DNA from: Faucicola sp902506225
GTDB taxonomy: Bacteria; Pseudomonadota; Gammaproteobacteria; Pseudomonadales; Moraxellaceae
Assembly (NCBI GenBank): GCA_902506225.1
Contig: LR733345.1
Location: 2,108,001 to 2,172,000 of the forward strand
Length of the DNA: 64,000 nt
Direction of reading: 5' to 3'
Shown here: piece after piece, positions 15,506 through 24,224 of the stretch
How the letters are laid out: each line of letters begins with the position of its first letter
How positions within the stretch are numbered: position 1 is the stretch's first letter
Translations under genes and position numbers: made by a program
Notes under the pieces: model-generated
Databases searched by the model: none
The model's input: the letters and a program-made list of their open reading frames with translations, nothing else
What the model was told of the DNA's origin: nothing

Positions 15506-15586
15506 ATATTTTTAAGTCTATCAGCAAGCCATCATTTGCTCACAAATGGTCAGTTGCTTGTTGTGTTATTTAAGGGGACATAGTAT

Positions 15587-18067
15587 ATGCAAGATGATGT
15601 TTTAATGACAAATCCAGAATCATCTGAGTCGCAAGAATTCACTACGCTACCATTGTTAGCTTTACGTGATGTTGTGGTATATCCACAAATGCAAATTGCT
15701 TTATTTGTGGGTCGTACGCCTTCAGTCAAAGCAGTTGAGCTTGCGCAAAACGAATTTGACAATAAAGTATTGGTGGTGGCACAAAAAGACTCACTATCTG
15801 AAGACATTGATGCCAGCAATCTATTTGAATATGGTACGGTGTGCCGTGTCGTCAATACCATGCCACATGAAAATGACGAAAATTGCATCAAAGTGCTGAT
15901 TGAAGGTCTGTACCGTGCCAAATTGGTCGACATTCAAGACACGGATGAAGAAGAAGCAGTATTACTTGCCGATTTTGAAAAAGCGCCTATCACCGTGAAT
16001 ATGACGGCTAAAACGCAAAAATCGCACAAAGAAGCGTTAGTTGCTTTGTTTAGCAAATATGCGGAAAATCGCCTACGTAACTCACGCGAGTTGATTCGTG
16101 TGGCAGAGCGCATCACGCAACTTGAAGAGCTAGTCTATTTCATTGCGACGCGTGTCTCACTCAATTTATCGATTAAACAAAACTTTTTGGAAGTCGATGA
16201 TTTGACTGCGCATATCAAAGCGTTGTCAGACTATTTGATTCAGCAAAGTGCTGAGCACAATATCGAGCAAGAATTACAAGAAGCGGTACGTCGCCAGATG
16301 GAAAACAACCAGCGCGAGTATTTCTTAAATGAAAAAATGAAAGCGATAAAATCTGAGCTTTCTGACCTTCATGAAGAACGCGGTGAAAATTATGAAGATG
16401 ACGACATTGCTGAATTAGAAAAACGTTTAGCGGAAGCCGATTTACCAGAAGCGGTACGTAAAAAAGCAGAAAATGAGTTTCGTAAACTCAAAACCATGCC
16501 TGCTGCCTCTTCTGAATCATCAGTCGTGCGCAACTATGTCGAGTGGATTTTAGATACACCTTGGAACAAAACCAGTGATGTCTCAATCGACCTTAATAAA
16601 GCCCATGACGTGCTTGATACTGACCATTATGGTTTACAAGATGTGAAAGACCGCATCTTGGAGTTCTTGGCAGTGCAATCTCGTGTGGATACCTTAAAAG
16701 GTCCGATTCTTTGCTTAGTAGGTCCGCCTGGCGTGGGTAAAACATCCTTAGGTGAATCTATTGCCCGTGCGACAGGTCGTGAGTTTATCCGTATGGCATT
16801 GGGCGGTGTGCGAGATGAAGCCGAGATTCGTGGGCACCGACGTACCTATATCGGCGCTATGCCAGGTAAAATCGTACAATCACTTTCAAAAGTGGGCGTG
16901 AAAAATCCGCTATTCTTACTCGATGAAATCGATAAAATGGCGCAAGATTTTCGGGGTGACCCTGCTTCGGCACTGCTTGAAGTGTTAGACCCATCGCAAA
17001 ATCATAGCTTTAACGATCACTACTTGGATATGGATTTAGACTTATCACAAGTGATGTTTATCTGTACCGCCAATAGCATGGATATCCCGCCTGCCCTACT
17101 TGACCGTATGGAAGTGATTCGTCTGCCAGGTTATACCGAAGATGAAAAAATCAGCATCGCGGATAAATACTTAGTACCAAAAGCCATCAAGCAAAATGGC
17201 TTAAGTGATACTGAAATTGATATCACCGATGAGGCACTCAAAGCGATTGTACAGCGTTATACCCGTGAAGCAGGTGTGCGTAACCTTGAACGTGAAATCA
17301 ACAAAATCGCCCGCAAAGTGGTGAAACAAAACGTTGAATCATCGGGCAAAGACAAAGCGGAAGATAAAACCGCGGCACACAAATTAACGGTCGATAGTTC
17401 AAATGTCGCTGATTTCTTGGGTGTGTACCAATTCGATTATGGCTTGGCGGAGCAAGAACCTGAAGTCGGTCGGGTCACAGGTTTGGCTTGGACACAAGTC
17501 GGTGGTGAGCTATTGACCATTGAAGCGGTTGCGGTGCAAGGTAAAGGTGAACTAAGTTTTACGGGCTCTCTAGGCGATGTGATGAAAGAGTCGATTCGTG
17601 CGGCGATGACGGTGGTCCGCGCCCGTGCTGATAGCTTAGGCGTCAGCTATGATAAGCTCAAAGGCACAGATATCCACGTGCATATGCCAGAAGGTGCGAC
17701 CCCCAAAGACGGTCCATCCGCCGGTATTGCATTAACACTTGCGTTAGCCTCTGCGATGACAGGTATTGCCATCCGCCCCGATATTGCGATGACAGGCGAA
17801 GTTACTTTGCGTGGCAAAGTGCTGCGTATCGGTGGCTTGAAAGAAAAACTGCTTGCAGCGCATCGTGGCGGTATCAAACACGTGTTGATTCCAAAATCCA
17901 ATGAGCGTGACTTGGTTGATATTCCTGACAATGTCAAACAGGGCTTAAGCATCCAGCCAGTAGAAACGATTGATGAAGTGTTTAAAGTCGCGTTGGTATC
18001 ACAGCCAGTGGCGTTAAAACCCAATCAATTGCCCGTCGATGCCAGTGACATTAGTTTAAAAAGCTAA
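15587..18067 (+). CDS. lon: ATP-dependent protease Lon
   Basis: 826 residues. The N-terminal LON substrate domain (LPLLALRDVVVYPQMQIALFVGR) is followed by a coiled region, the AAA+ module with Walker A GPPGVGKTS (from about residue 379) and Walker B LFLLDEID (about 442), and the protease domain with catalytic Ser711 (DGPSAGI) and Lys754 (LKEKLLAAH), spaced 43 residues as in E. coli. It degrades misfolded and regulatory proteins in the cytoplasm. AAGGGG precedes the ATG. A sigma-32 promoter lies upstream and a bidirectional terminator downstream. Confidence 0.97.
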   Translation: MQDDVLMTNPESSESQEFTTLPLLALRDVVVYPQMQIALFVGRTPSVKAVELAQNEFDNKVLVVAQKDSLSEDIDASNLFEYGTVCRVVNTMPHENDENCIKVLIEGLYRAKLVDIQDTDEEEAVLLADFEKAPITVNMTAKTQKSHKEALVALFSKYAENRLRNSRELIRVAERITQLEELVYFIATRVSLNLSIKQNFLEVDDLTAHIKALSDYLIQQSAEHNIEQELQEAVRRQMENNQREYFLNEKMKAIKSELSDLHEERGENYEDDDIAELEKRLAEADLPEAVRKKAENEFRKLKTMPAASSESSVVRNYVEWILDTPWNKTSDVSIDLNKAHDVLDTDHYGLQDVKDRILEFLAVQSRVDTLKGPILCLVGPPGVGKTSLGESIARATGREFIRMALGGVRDEAEIRGHRRTYIGAMPGKIVQSLSKVGVKNPLFLLDEIDKMAQDFRGDPASALLEVLDPSQNHSFNDHYLDMDLDLSQVMFICTANSMDIPPALLDRMEVIRLPGYTEDEKISIADKYLVPKAIKQNGLSDTEIDITDEALKAIVQRYTREAGVRNLEREINKIARKVVKQNVESSGKDKAEDKTAAHKLTVDSSNVADFLGVYQFDYGLAEQEPEVGRVTGLAWTQVGGELLTIEAVAVQGKGELSFTGSLGDVMKESIRAAMTVVRARADSLGVSYDKLKGTDIHVHMPEGATPKDGPSAGIALTLALASAMTGIAIRPDIAMTGEVTLRGKVLRIGGLKEKLLAAHRGGIKHVLIPKSNERDLVDIPDNVKQGLSIQPVETIDEVFKVALVSQPVALKPNQLPVDASDISLKS

Positions 18068-18120
18068 TTTAAAAAGCTAAGCTGCCACTGAAGTAAAAAC
18101 TAAAATTAAATAATAATGAA

Positions 18121-18158
18121 GTAAAAAAAAGCTGAGATTGATTCTCAGCTTTTTTTAT
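18121..18158. terminator. Bidirectional terminator between lon and ferritin gene
   Basis: AGCTGAGA, loop TTGAT, TCTCAGCT is flanked by A residues on the left and T residues on the right, so it can serve lon on the plus strand and the ferritin gene on the minus strand. Confidence 0.9.
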
Positions 18159-18168
18159 GCCGGCAAAA

Positions 18169-18717
18169 TTATTCCACCGATTTTTCACGCGGCAAATCAC
18201 CTTCTTGCGAGGCTGATGCCATGTCTTTATCCAACTCATAGAAGTTTTGGTTATCCGCCTTATCTTTTGATGCCAAGGCAAATTTATCACGTAGGTTATT
18301 GATTAATGCTTCTTCTTCGATTTGTTCTTTGACAAACCATTGTAAGAAATTAAAGGTTGCCCAATCGCGCTCTGCCATGGCTTGGTCCACAAGTGCATAG
18401 ATTTTTTTTGAATTTTCTAACTCATGTTGCCAAACGTCTTCAATACAGGTTTCAAGACTGACAGGGTTGTCACGCGGTGCGGGAATCGCTTCAATTTTAG
18501 CTTCGCCACCACGCTCATTGATATAGGCCAAAAATTTGAACATATGGTTACGTTCTTCAGCGGAATGCTTGTAGAAAAAATCTGCAATGCCTGGGTAATT
18601 GTTCACTTCCGCCCAGCTGCCTAGCGCAATATACGCCTGCGCTTGTGTGGCTTCTTCCATCATTTGTTTGTTTAACGCTTGTTCCATTGCATCTGAAATA
18701 CGTTTATCGTTTGACAT
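18169..18717 (-). CDS. ftnA: Bacterial ferritin (FtnA-type)
   Basis: 182 residues. The four-helix ferritin fold is recognisable with ligands of the diiron ferroxidase centre: MMEEATQAQAYIALGSWAE, then EERNHMFKFLAYI (Glu54/55 and His58) and, in the third and fourth helices, ENSKKIYALVDQA and QWFVKEQIEEEALIN. It oxidises Fe(II) and stores the ferric mineral in a 24-mer. The C-terminal tail (residues 160-182) is charged and probably disordered, somewhat longer than E. coli FtnA. Monocistronic. Confidence 0.92.
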   Translation of the reverse strand: MSNDKRISDAMEQALNKQMMEEATQAQAYIALGSWAEVNNYPGIADFFYKHSAEERNHMFKFLAYINERGGEAKIEAIPAPRDNPVSLETCIEDVWQHELENSKKIYALVDQAMAERDWATFNFLQWFVKEQIEEEALINNLRDKFALASKDKADNQNFYELDKDMASASQEGDLPREKSVE

Positions 18718-19028
18718 GTTATTTTCCTCTGATGATTTTTTTGTGGCTAATTTTATAAGATGGCTAATCTTGACTAGACAACGTTATCTCATGATTGGTT
18801 ATCAAGGTTGGCTACCAAGATTGGCTATAGGGTTGTTAAGAATAAAACAGAGCATTACCAACACTATTGCCGTTAATTGCCGTTAATTGCATTGGTAATG
18901 ACGCTCACAGTATAGATAAAAAGCGGGCAATAAACAGGATTTTTTACTCAATTTAGCTGAAAGATACACAAGCCTTTAACATAAAAATACCGGGTAAAAC
19001 GCGCAAGGTTACCCCAAATTTTTACTTG
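18718..19028. other. Intergenic region upstream of ferritin gene
   Basis: This 311-base gap lies between the MFS transporter stop and the ferritin start, both minus. It contains an inverted repeat CATTACCAA (18853-18861) / TTGGTAATG (18892-18900) whose loop carries two tandem CGTTAATTGC units (18871-18890). A sequence GTTATCTCATGATTGGTTATC near 18783 has only weak Fur-box character. No gene seen. Confidence 0.6.
18853..18900. repeat. Inverted repeat enclosing a 10-bp tandem repeat
   Basis: CATTACCAA and TTGGTAATG are perfect 9-bp inverted copies separated by 30 bases; CGTTAATTGC is tandemly duplicated within the spacer. It is about 135 bases upstream of the ferritin ATG and could be an operator; there is no U tract to suggest termination. 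Confidence 0.65.
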
Positions 19029-20315
19029 CTATTCAATCGCTTTGTTTTGCGTTGCCAACCAACTAAACATACAATTAAGCGCCATTAAAATCGTTAAAAA
19101 TCCCATCGATAGTGTCCAAGTATGACTCAAGTCTTTAAGCCACCCTGTCACAATCGGACCGGTTATCGCGATACTATAACCCACGGTTTGTGCCATCCCT
19201 GACAGTTCAGCGGCTTGTTGGCTATCTTTTGATTTTAAGGTAAAAATCATCATACATAAGGTAAAAATCACCCCACATCCAAAGCCTGATGCGATACTCC
19301 AAACCCATACCCAGCCTTGCAGGGGCAAAAACCCAAAGCCAAATACGCCCACTAAGTTTCCTACTGCGGCAAGCAACGCTAACGTGCGTAAATTCCACTG
19401 GCTAGAAACCCACTTGGTCAACAGTAAAATCGAAGGAAAAGCGACCAATTGAAACACCATGCCCACACTGCCTGCTTGCGCTTTGCTCAGCCCTTTATCA
19501 ATGAGTAACGACGGTAAAAAACTTGCGAGCGTATAATAAAGTAGTGATTGCAAACCCATAAACGCACTAATCCACCACGCCATCGGGATTTTCCAGACTG
19601 ATTTTCGGCTGGGTTGTGCTGCTTGGGCAACCGCTTGATTAATGATGTTAGCATCATGGGTGCTAATTTTTTGCCGAAGCCGCAAATGAGCGACTATTAG
19701 CCAAGCTGCTACCGCTGCCACGGATACCCAGCCCCATACCCCCAGTGCAAATTGCCAATTGGACAAGCTGACAAGCCACATCGCAATGCCTGACGCAAAG
19801 CCAGCAAACACCGACAAAAACATCGAATAGCTTCCCATCACAAGCCCAATGTGATTGGGGGTGTATTTTTTGATGACGGCAGGGATTAACACATTGCCGA
19901 GTGAAATCGCCAACGATAGCAGCACCGTGCCAGCTAGCAAAAACCCTAATTGCGGATGCACCACTCGCACAAAGATACCGATAGCAAGCAAACTGGTTGC
20001 CAAAACCATGGTGTTTTCCAAGCCAATACGCCGTGACAGCATAGGCGCAACAAACGAACTCGATGCAAATGCCATGACAGGAATCGTACCAATCAAACCA
20101 ATGGTTTTGGTCGTTAACCCCAAATCCTGCTGAACCAGCTTTGCCACCGCGCCAAACCCAATAATCGGCGCGCGCATATTGATAGCGAGGAGTAAAATGG
20201 CAATGACTACCGTGACAATTAATGCCTTGCTCGGGGCAGTCGCTACCGGCATCTGAGACGCATTAGCAGCAGGGTGAATATTTGACTCGCTCGATTGCGA
20301 CGCTGAGAATTTCAT
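19029..20315 (-). CDS. MFS transporter, CynX/NimT family
   Basis: 428 residues with about 12 membrane segments. The first helix carries AINMRAPIIGFGAV, the hallmark of the CynX (cyanate/2-nitroimidazole) group, followed by LGLTTKTIGLIGTIPVMAFA. The substrate cannot be read from sequence; members have been tied to cyanate, nitroimidazole and small aromatic compounds. A 28-residue polar N-terminal tail (Ser/Ala-rich) precedes helix one. It stands alone on the minus strand, divergent from hisC. Confidence 0.85.
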   Translation of the reverse strand: MKFSASQSSESNIHPAANASQMPVATAPSKALIVTVVIAILLLAINMRAPIIGFGAVAKLVQQDLGLTTKTIGLIGTIPVMAFASSSFVAPMLSRRIGLENTMVLATSLLAIGIFVRVVHPQLGFLLAGTVLLSLAISLGNVLIPAVIKKYTPNHIGLVMGSYSMFLSVFAGFASGIAMWLVSLSNWQFALGVWGWVSVAAVAAWLIVAHLRLRQKISTHDANIINQAVAQAAQPSRKSVWKIPMAWWISAFMGLQSLLYYTLASFLPSLLIDKGLSKAQAGSVGMVFQLVAFPSILLLTKWVSSQWNLRTLALLAAVGNLVGVFGFGFLPLQGWVWVWSIASGFGCGVIFTLCMMIFTLKSKDSQQAAELSGMAQTVGYSIAITGPIVTGWLKDLSHTWTLSMGFLTILMALNCMFSWLATQNKAIE

Positions 20316-20680
20316 ACATCTTCCAAAGTTTTAACTAGGTAATCTATTAGCACGGGTGATTTAATAAGCTTATTTTCATGGGCTTGAGTTAATAGGCTTG
20401 GTTTAACGGGCTTGATTTAAAAGGTTATCTTTTAACATATTCATCAAGCCAGCGCACGGTTTATTCACATAACGGCTAAAAATTCACTGCCTATCCATCT
20501 TGCTCAACCGTTGAGCCCAAATTTTATGATATCAGTGGACTACGATGGATAAATTTTCAACCAATTTATGCTACTATGTATTGTTTGTGCCAGCCTTTGG
20601 CGCATTGGTTTGGTAACTTAATTTGGTAAATTGACTTGCCACATTGATTTAACACATTGATTATCTTGTAAGGATTTGTC
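20316..20680. other. Divergent intergenic region (MFS gene / hisC)
   Basis: 365 bases hold the promoters of two divergent genes. Visible structure: a palindrome GCTCAAC-C-GTTGAGC at 20502-20516; loosely repeated GGCTTGA/GGTTTAA stretches around 20380-20420; and repeated ACATTGATT units just before hisC (20641-20660). No RNA gene or protein gene supported. Confidence 0.6.
20502..20516. promoter_or_regulatory. 15-bp palindrome, candidate operator
   Basis: GCTCAAC and GTTGAGC are perfect 7-base arms around a single central C, in the divergent region between the MFS transporter and hisC. The size fits a dimeric repressor site such as a TetR/GntR/LysR-type protein; the regulator is unknown. Confidence 0.45.
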
Positions 20681-21808
20681 ATGGTGGATACGCTTACTTC
20701 AAACGCAGATGCAACGCCCGAAATTAACACTCGACTGTGGAGCACCTTGATTCGCAACCTAACGCCCTACACACCGGGTGAACAGCCCAAGCATGACAAT
20801 CTGTGTAAACTAAATACCAATGAAAACCCTTTTCCACCCTCCCCCAAAGTCGCTGAAGCCATCGCACAAGTTTTGCTCAATCAAGCCGATCATTTAAAGC
20901 GCTACCCTGCCCCAGAATCAGATGAACTACGTGCGGTGATGGCACAAGTTTATCAGGTAGCCCCCAATCAAATTTTTGTCGGTAATGGCTCTGATGAAGT
21001 GTTGGCGCATATTTTTGCTTGTTTTTTTGTCAAAGACCGTTCGGTATTAACCCCTGATATTGGTTACAGTTTTTATCCTGTATATGCCGATACTTTCCAC
21101 GTGAATTTGGTGACCATTGCGCTCAAAGCCGATTTTAGCATTGATGTCGATGACTATCGTCGTCCTTGTAGTGGCATTATTATTGCCAATCCCAATGCGC
21201 CAACTGGGGTACTTTTGCCGCTGGCGGATATCGAAAAAATGCTACAAGAACATCGCAATGCGGTCATTGTGATTGATGAAGCGTATATTGATTTTGCAGA
21301 CACACCCCATGCCTCGGCGGTCAGTTTGATTGATAAATATGATAATTTAGTGGTAACCCAAACCTTTTCAAAGTCTCGCTCATTAGCAGGGCTGCGTGTC
21401 GGCATGGCGTTTGCCAATCACTCACTCATTGAAGCATTAAATCGCTATAAAAATAGTTTTAACAGCTATCCCCTAGATCGCCTTGCCCAAGCAGGCGCAG
21501 TTGCCAGCTTACAAGATAACGATTATTTTGTTGCCTGCAACCAAAAAGTCATTGAACTACGCCATGATGTTACGCAAGCTTTGACCCAATTAGGCTTTAC
21601 TGTCTTGCCTTCACAAGCCAACTTTGTGTTTGCCAAACCACCTGCGTCAATGGGGGAAACCATACAGGTATTTGAAAAACTGCGGGCGCAAGGGGTGATT
21701 GTTCGTCATTTTAACAAGCCAAAAATTAGCAGTTATTTGCGTATTACCATTGGTACGGCAGAACAAAATCAGCGTTTAATTGACTCATTAATATCATTGG
21801 TTGAATAA
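20681..21808 (+). CDS. hisC: Histidinol-phosphate aminotransferase
   Basis: 375 residues of the fold-type I aminotransferase. LCKLNTNENPFPPSP, the substrate loop, GNGSDEVLAHIF, NPNAPTG and the PLP lysine Lys231 in TQTFSKSRSLAGLRVG are all present, with a C-terminal arginine in SYLRITIGT. It converts imidazole acetol phosphate to histidinol phosphate in histidine synthesis; many such enzymes also accept aromatic substrates. AAGGA lies seven bases before the ATG. Other his genes are not adjacent; two unknown genes follow closely. Confidence 0.95.
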   Translation: MVDTLTSNADATPEINTRLWSTLIRNLTPYTPGEQPKHDNLCKLNTNENPFPPSPKVAEAIAQVLLNQADHLKRYPAPESDELRAVMAQVYQVAPNQIFVGNGSDEVLAHIFACFFVKDRSVLTPDIGYSFYPVYADTFHVNLVTIALKADFSIDVDDYRRPCSGIIIANPNAPTGVLLPLADIEKMLQEHRNAVIVIDEAYIDFADTPHASAVSLIDKYDNLVVTQTFSKSRSLAGLRVGMAFANHSLIEALNRYKNSFNSYPLDRLAQAGAVASLQDNDYFVACNQKVIELRHDVTQALTQLGFTVLPSQANFVFAKPPASMGETIQVFEKLRAQGVIVRHFNKPKISSYLRITIGTAEQNQRLIDSLISLVE

Positions 21809-21814
21809 TTAATT

Positions 21815-22357
21815 ATGAATGTACAAGATTTTGAAACGTGTTTGAATCAACTTAATGCTGTGCGTAATGACATGACGTTATTAGATAATTATCGTTTTCA
21901 GCAAGAGTCAAATGAAAGTAAGCAGGCAGAACGTTTAGCTTTAAATATTGCCTTGTATAACGACTTTAAATTATCAGATTACTCAATAGCTAAGTTTTTA
22001 TTTGACCAAGAACTGATGTGGCGAAAAGATAAAAATTATTATAATAATGCTCAAGATGATGTTGATAATTTGTACTTTTCTGCTTGGTTATTAACGCATT
22101 ATCAAAATATTGAAAATATCTTTGATTTTTATGAATTAAAATTTATTGATTTTGATAGCCAATGCGGTGTGGATAGTGAATTTATTTATTGCTATGGCAT
22201 TAAAGCAATCAAAGATTATTTAAAAAAAACGCATCATTCAAAATCTCATGCTTTAACAGAGTTTCTTAATGAAGATATAGAGTCCTATTCAGACGAAGAA
22301 ATTAACGCGTGGCGAGCTTGGAAAAAAGATTATTTTCATGGTTATGAGTACCAGTAA
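21815..22357 (+). CDS. AT-rich uncharacterised protein
   Basis: 180 residues, not recognised. It is acidic, rich in Asp, Asn, Tyr and Phe (WLLTHYQNIENIFDFYELKFIDFD), with no signal peptide or membrane segment; its composition resembles small cytosolic immunity-type or DUF proteins, but that is only an impression. The gene is clearly more AT-rich than hisC or pabB around it, a possible sign of transfer. It begins six bases after hisC without a clear Shine-Dalgarno and overlaps the next gene by one base (TAATG). Confidence 0.72.
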   Translation: MNVQDFETCLNQLNAVRNDMTLLDNYRFQQESNESKQAERLALNIALYNDFKLSDYSIAKFLFDQELMWRKDKNYYNNAQDDVDNLYFSAWLLTHYQNIENIFDFYELKFIDFDSQCGVDSEFIYCYGIKAIKDYLKKTHHSKSHALTEFLNEDIESYSDEEINAWRAWKKDYFHGYEYQ

Positions 22358-22611
22358 TGACTGCTGATCAACTCATACAGTTTTATTTAAAATGCCAAAA
22401 TATCGAAACAGGCGAGGTGGTGACTCATCGCTTTGCTCATCAAGCGGATTTATTGGCATTTAGCCAGCAACTGGGTCGCAAAAAATTGGCGATTGTGGAC
22501 ACCCATATCGCCTTTTATGATATTGACCTAGTGTTTAATCCATTTGCTAGCGACAGCGTGCCCATCAGTGCAGCTGAACTCAATACCGCACTTGATGGCA
22601 GGTTGTTGTAA
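22357..22611 (+). CDS. Small uncharacterised protein
   Basis: 84 residues: MTADQLIQFYLKCQNIETGEVVTHRF through LAIVDTHIAFYDIDLVFNPFASD. No family recognised and no membrane segment. It overlaps the end of the preceding gene by one base, implying coupled translation, and its stop is three bases from the convergent pabB stop. Its base composition is closer to the surrounding chromosome than that of its upstream partner. Confidence 0.65.
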   Translation: MTADQLIQFYLKCQNIETGEVVTHRFAHQADLLAFSQQLGRKKLAIVDTHIAFYDIDLVFNPFASDSVPISAAELNTALDGRLL

Positions 22612-22613
22612 CT

Positions 22614-24128
22614 TTACTGGTGCAATATTTTTAGTAAATTCCCTACTTTATCAAAACATTCTTGGTATTCTGCATCACAGTTTGACGCAATCGTGATGCC
22701 GCCGCCTGCCCACAGACTGACATTATTATCTAAAGCTTGTAGCGTACGAATCAGCACATTCCATTGCCCTGTGCCATCAAAATTGAGATACCCCATCGTG
22801 CCACAATACGCCCCGCGCGGTTTGGCTTCCAACTCATTGATGATTTCTACCGCGCGCTTTTTGGGTGTACCGGTAATTGAGCCAGCCGGCAGACTTTCAA
22901 ACAATACCGTCCAAGGGCTGATGTTGTCTTTGAGGGTGGCGGTGATGGTACTCACCATATGGTGCACATTGCTAAAACTTTCGATATCAAACAGTTTTGG
23001 GACTTTTACCGTCCCAGTCTTGGCATATTTGCCCAAATCATTGCGCAGCAAATCGACAATCATGACATTTTCAGCGATGTCTTTTTCGCTACTGGCAAGT
23101 TCATTTTTATTGGCTTGGTCAGCAGCTACGTTTTGTCCGCGTGGGCGCGTGCCTTTAATGGGTTTGGTGATAATGGTGTGTTCGCCTTGCGCGTTTTTTG
23201 CGAAGGTAAAAAATAGCTCAGGCGAGCAGCTTAGTAGTTCAAAATTGTTTAACCCAAGATAGCCTGCAAACGGGGCGTTAGTCGATTGATGCAAGCTTGG
23301 CAGATAATCCACCAACTGCTGATTGGACAACTCACCTTGCCAGCATTGGGTTAAATTAATCTGGTAGCAGTCGCCTGCTGTTAGGTAGTCTTGGACTTTG
23401 TAAAAGGCGTGTTCATAATCGCTGGTTTGCCAAATTGGCTGCAGCATTATAGGGTTAACAACAGGCTTATTTTCAACGGTTAACTTTTGCGTCAGCCAAT
23501 GTTGAATCACATCCATTTGCTCAATGGCTTCTTGTGTGGTTGCATGTAGTTGCCAATGATTATTTTCAAAGGTCAAATAAATATCATAATGTCCCAAAAA
23601 TAGCTGCGGCTGATGGGGCGTTAAGTAACTGGCTTCCCCGTGAGTTGCACTTGCTTGCACGTGGTTTGCATTTGCTAAATGATGCGCTGATAAATCGTAG
23701 CTAATAAATCCCATTAAGCCATCTTGATAGCCCACATTAGCCGTATGTTGGCTAGCAGACTGCCTAGATGATAGCTGCTGGTATTGGTAAGCCTCAAGCA
23801 CAGCAGTTAATTCGCCAATATCAACACCCTTAGCTCCCCTATTAGTGGCAGTATTAGCCACCGTATTAGTCGCAGTATCAGACCCAGTATTAATCACAGT
23901 ATCACAGTATCCAAAATCATCGAATGAGCAATTTTGCCGTTGCTTTTGGGTAAGCTGATTTTGAGAATGTATTTCAAAAATTGTTTTTGGCAATAAACCG
24001 ATAACATTTTGACCCTCGTTATTGAGCCAAATCGGATAGATTGCATGATTATTGGTCGTATTAAACTGTTGTAACAGGGTGATGAGTTGAGAGGGCGCAA
24101 GATGTTGTAAACTTGGCATTGGGTACAT
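22614..24128 (-). CDS. pabB: Aminodeoxychorismate synthase component I
   Basis: 504 residues of the chorismate-utilising family. Motifs include KPIKGTRPRG, ENVMIVDLLRNDLG, PAGSITGTPKKRAVEIINELE and AYCGTMGYLNFDGTGQWNVLIRT, and CYQINLTQ upstream; the PIKGT lysine and these contexts fit PabB rather than TrpE. It aminates chorismate to 4-amino-4-deoxychorismate for folate synthesis. The N-terminal part contains a low-complexity Asn/Thr/Ala tract (GSDTATNTVANTATNR). AAAGG precedes the ATG at 24128. It stands alone between convergent hypothetical genes and fabB. Confidence 0.92.
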   Translation of the reverse strand: MYPMPSLQHLAPSQLITLLQQFNTTNNHAIYPIWLNNEGQNVIGLLPKTIFEIHSQNQLTQKQRQNCSFDDFGYCDTVINTGSDTATNTVANTATNRGAKGVDIGELTAVLEAYQYQQLSSRQSASQHTANVGYQDGLMGFISYDLSAHHLANANHVQASATHGEASYLTPHQPQLFLGHYDIYLTFENNHWQLHATTQEAIEQMDVIQHWLTQKLTVENKPVVNPIMLQPIWQTSDYEHAFYKVQDYLTAGDCYQINLTQCWQGELSNQQLVDYLPSLHQSTNAPFAGYLGLNNFELLSCSPELFFTFAKNAQGEHTIITKPIKGTRPRGQNVAADQANKNELASSEKDIAENVMIVDLLRNDLGKYAKTGTVKVPKLFDIESFSNVHHMVSTITATLKDNISPWTVLFESLPAGSITGTPKKRAVEIINELEAKPRGAYCGTMGYLNFDGTGQWNVLIRTLQALDNNVSLWAGGGITIASNCDAEYQECFDKVGNLLKILHQ

Positions 24129-24154
24129 GCTTTACCTTTATGATCATATTTAAC

Positions 24155-24191
24155 GTCAAAAAAGCGATGACAATCGGGTAACTGTCATCGC
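24155..24191 (-). terminator. Rho-independent terminator of fabB
   Basis: GCGATGACA (24164-24172) and TGTCATCGC (24183-24191) form a 9-bp stem with a ten-base loop; on the minus strand six T residues follow, about 34 bases after the fabB stop. Confidence 0.92.
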
Positions 24192-24224
24192 CTATTTTTA
24201 TCAATTATGACGGTCCATCAGTAT

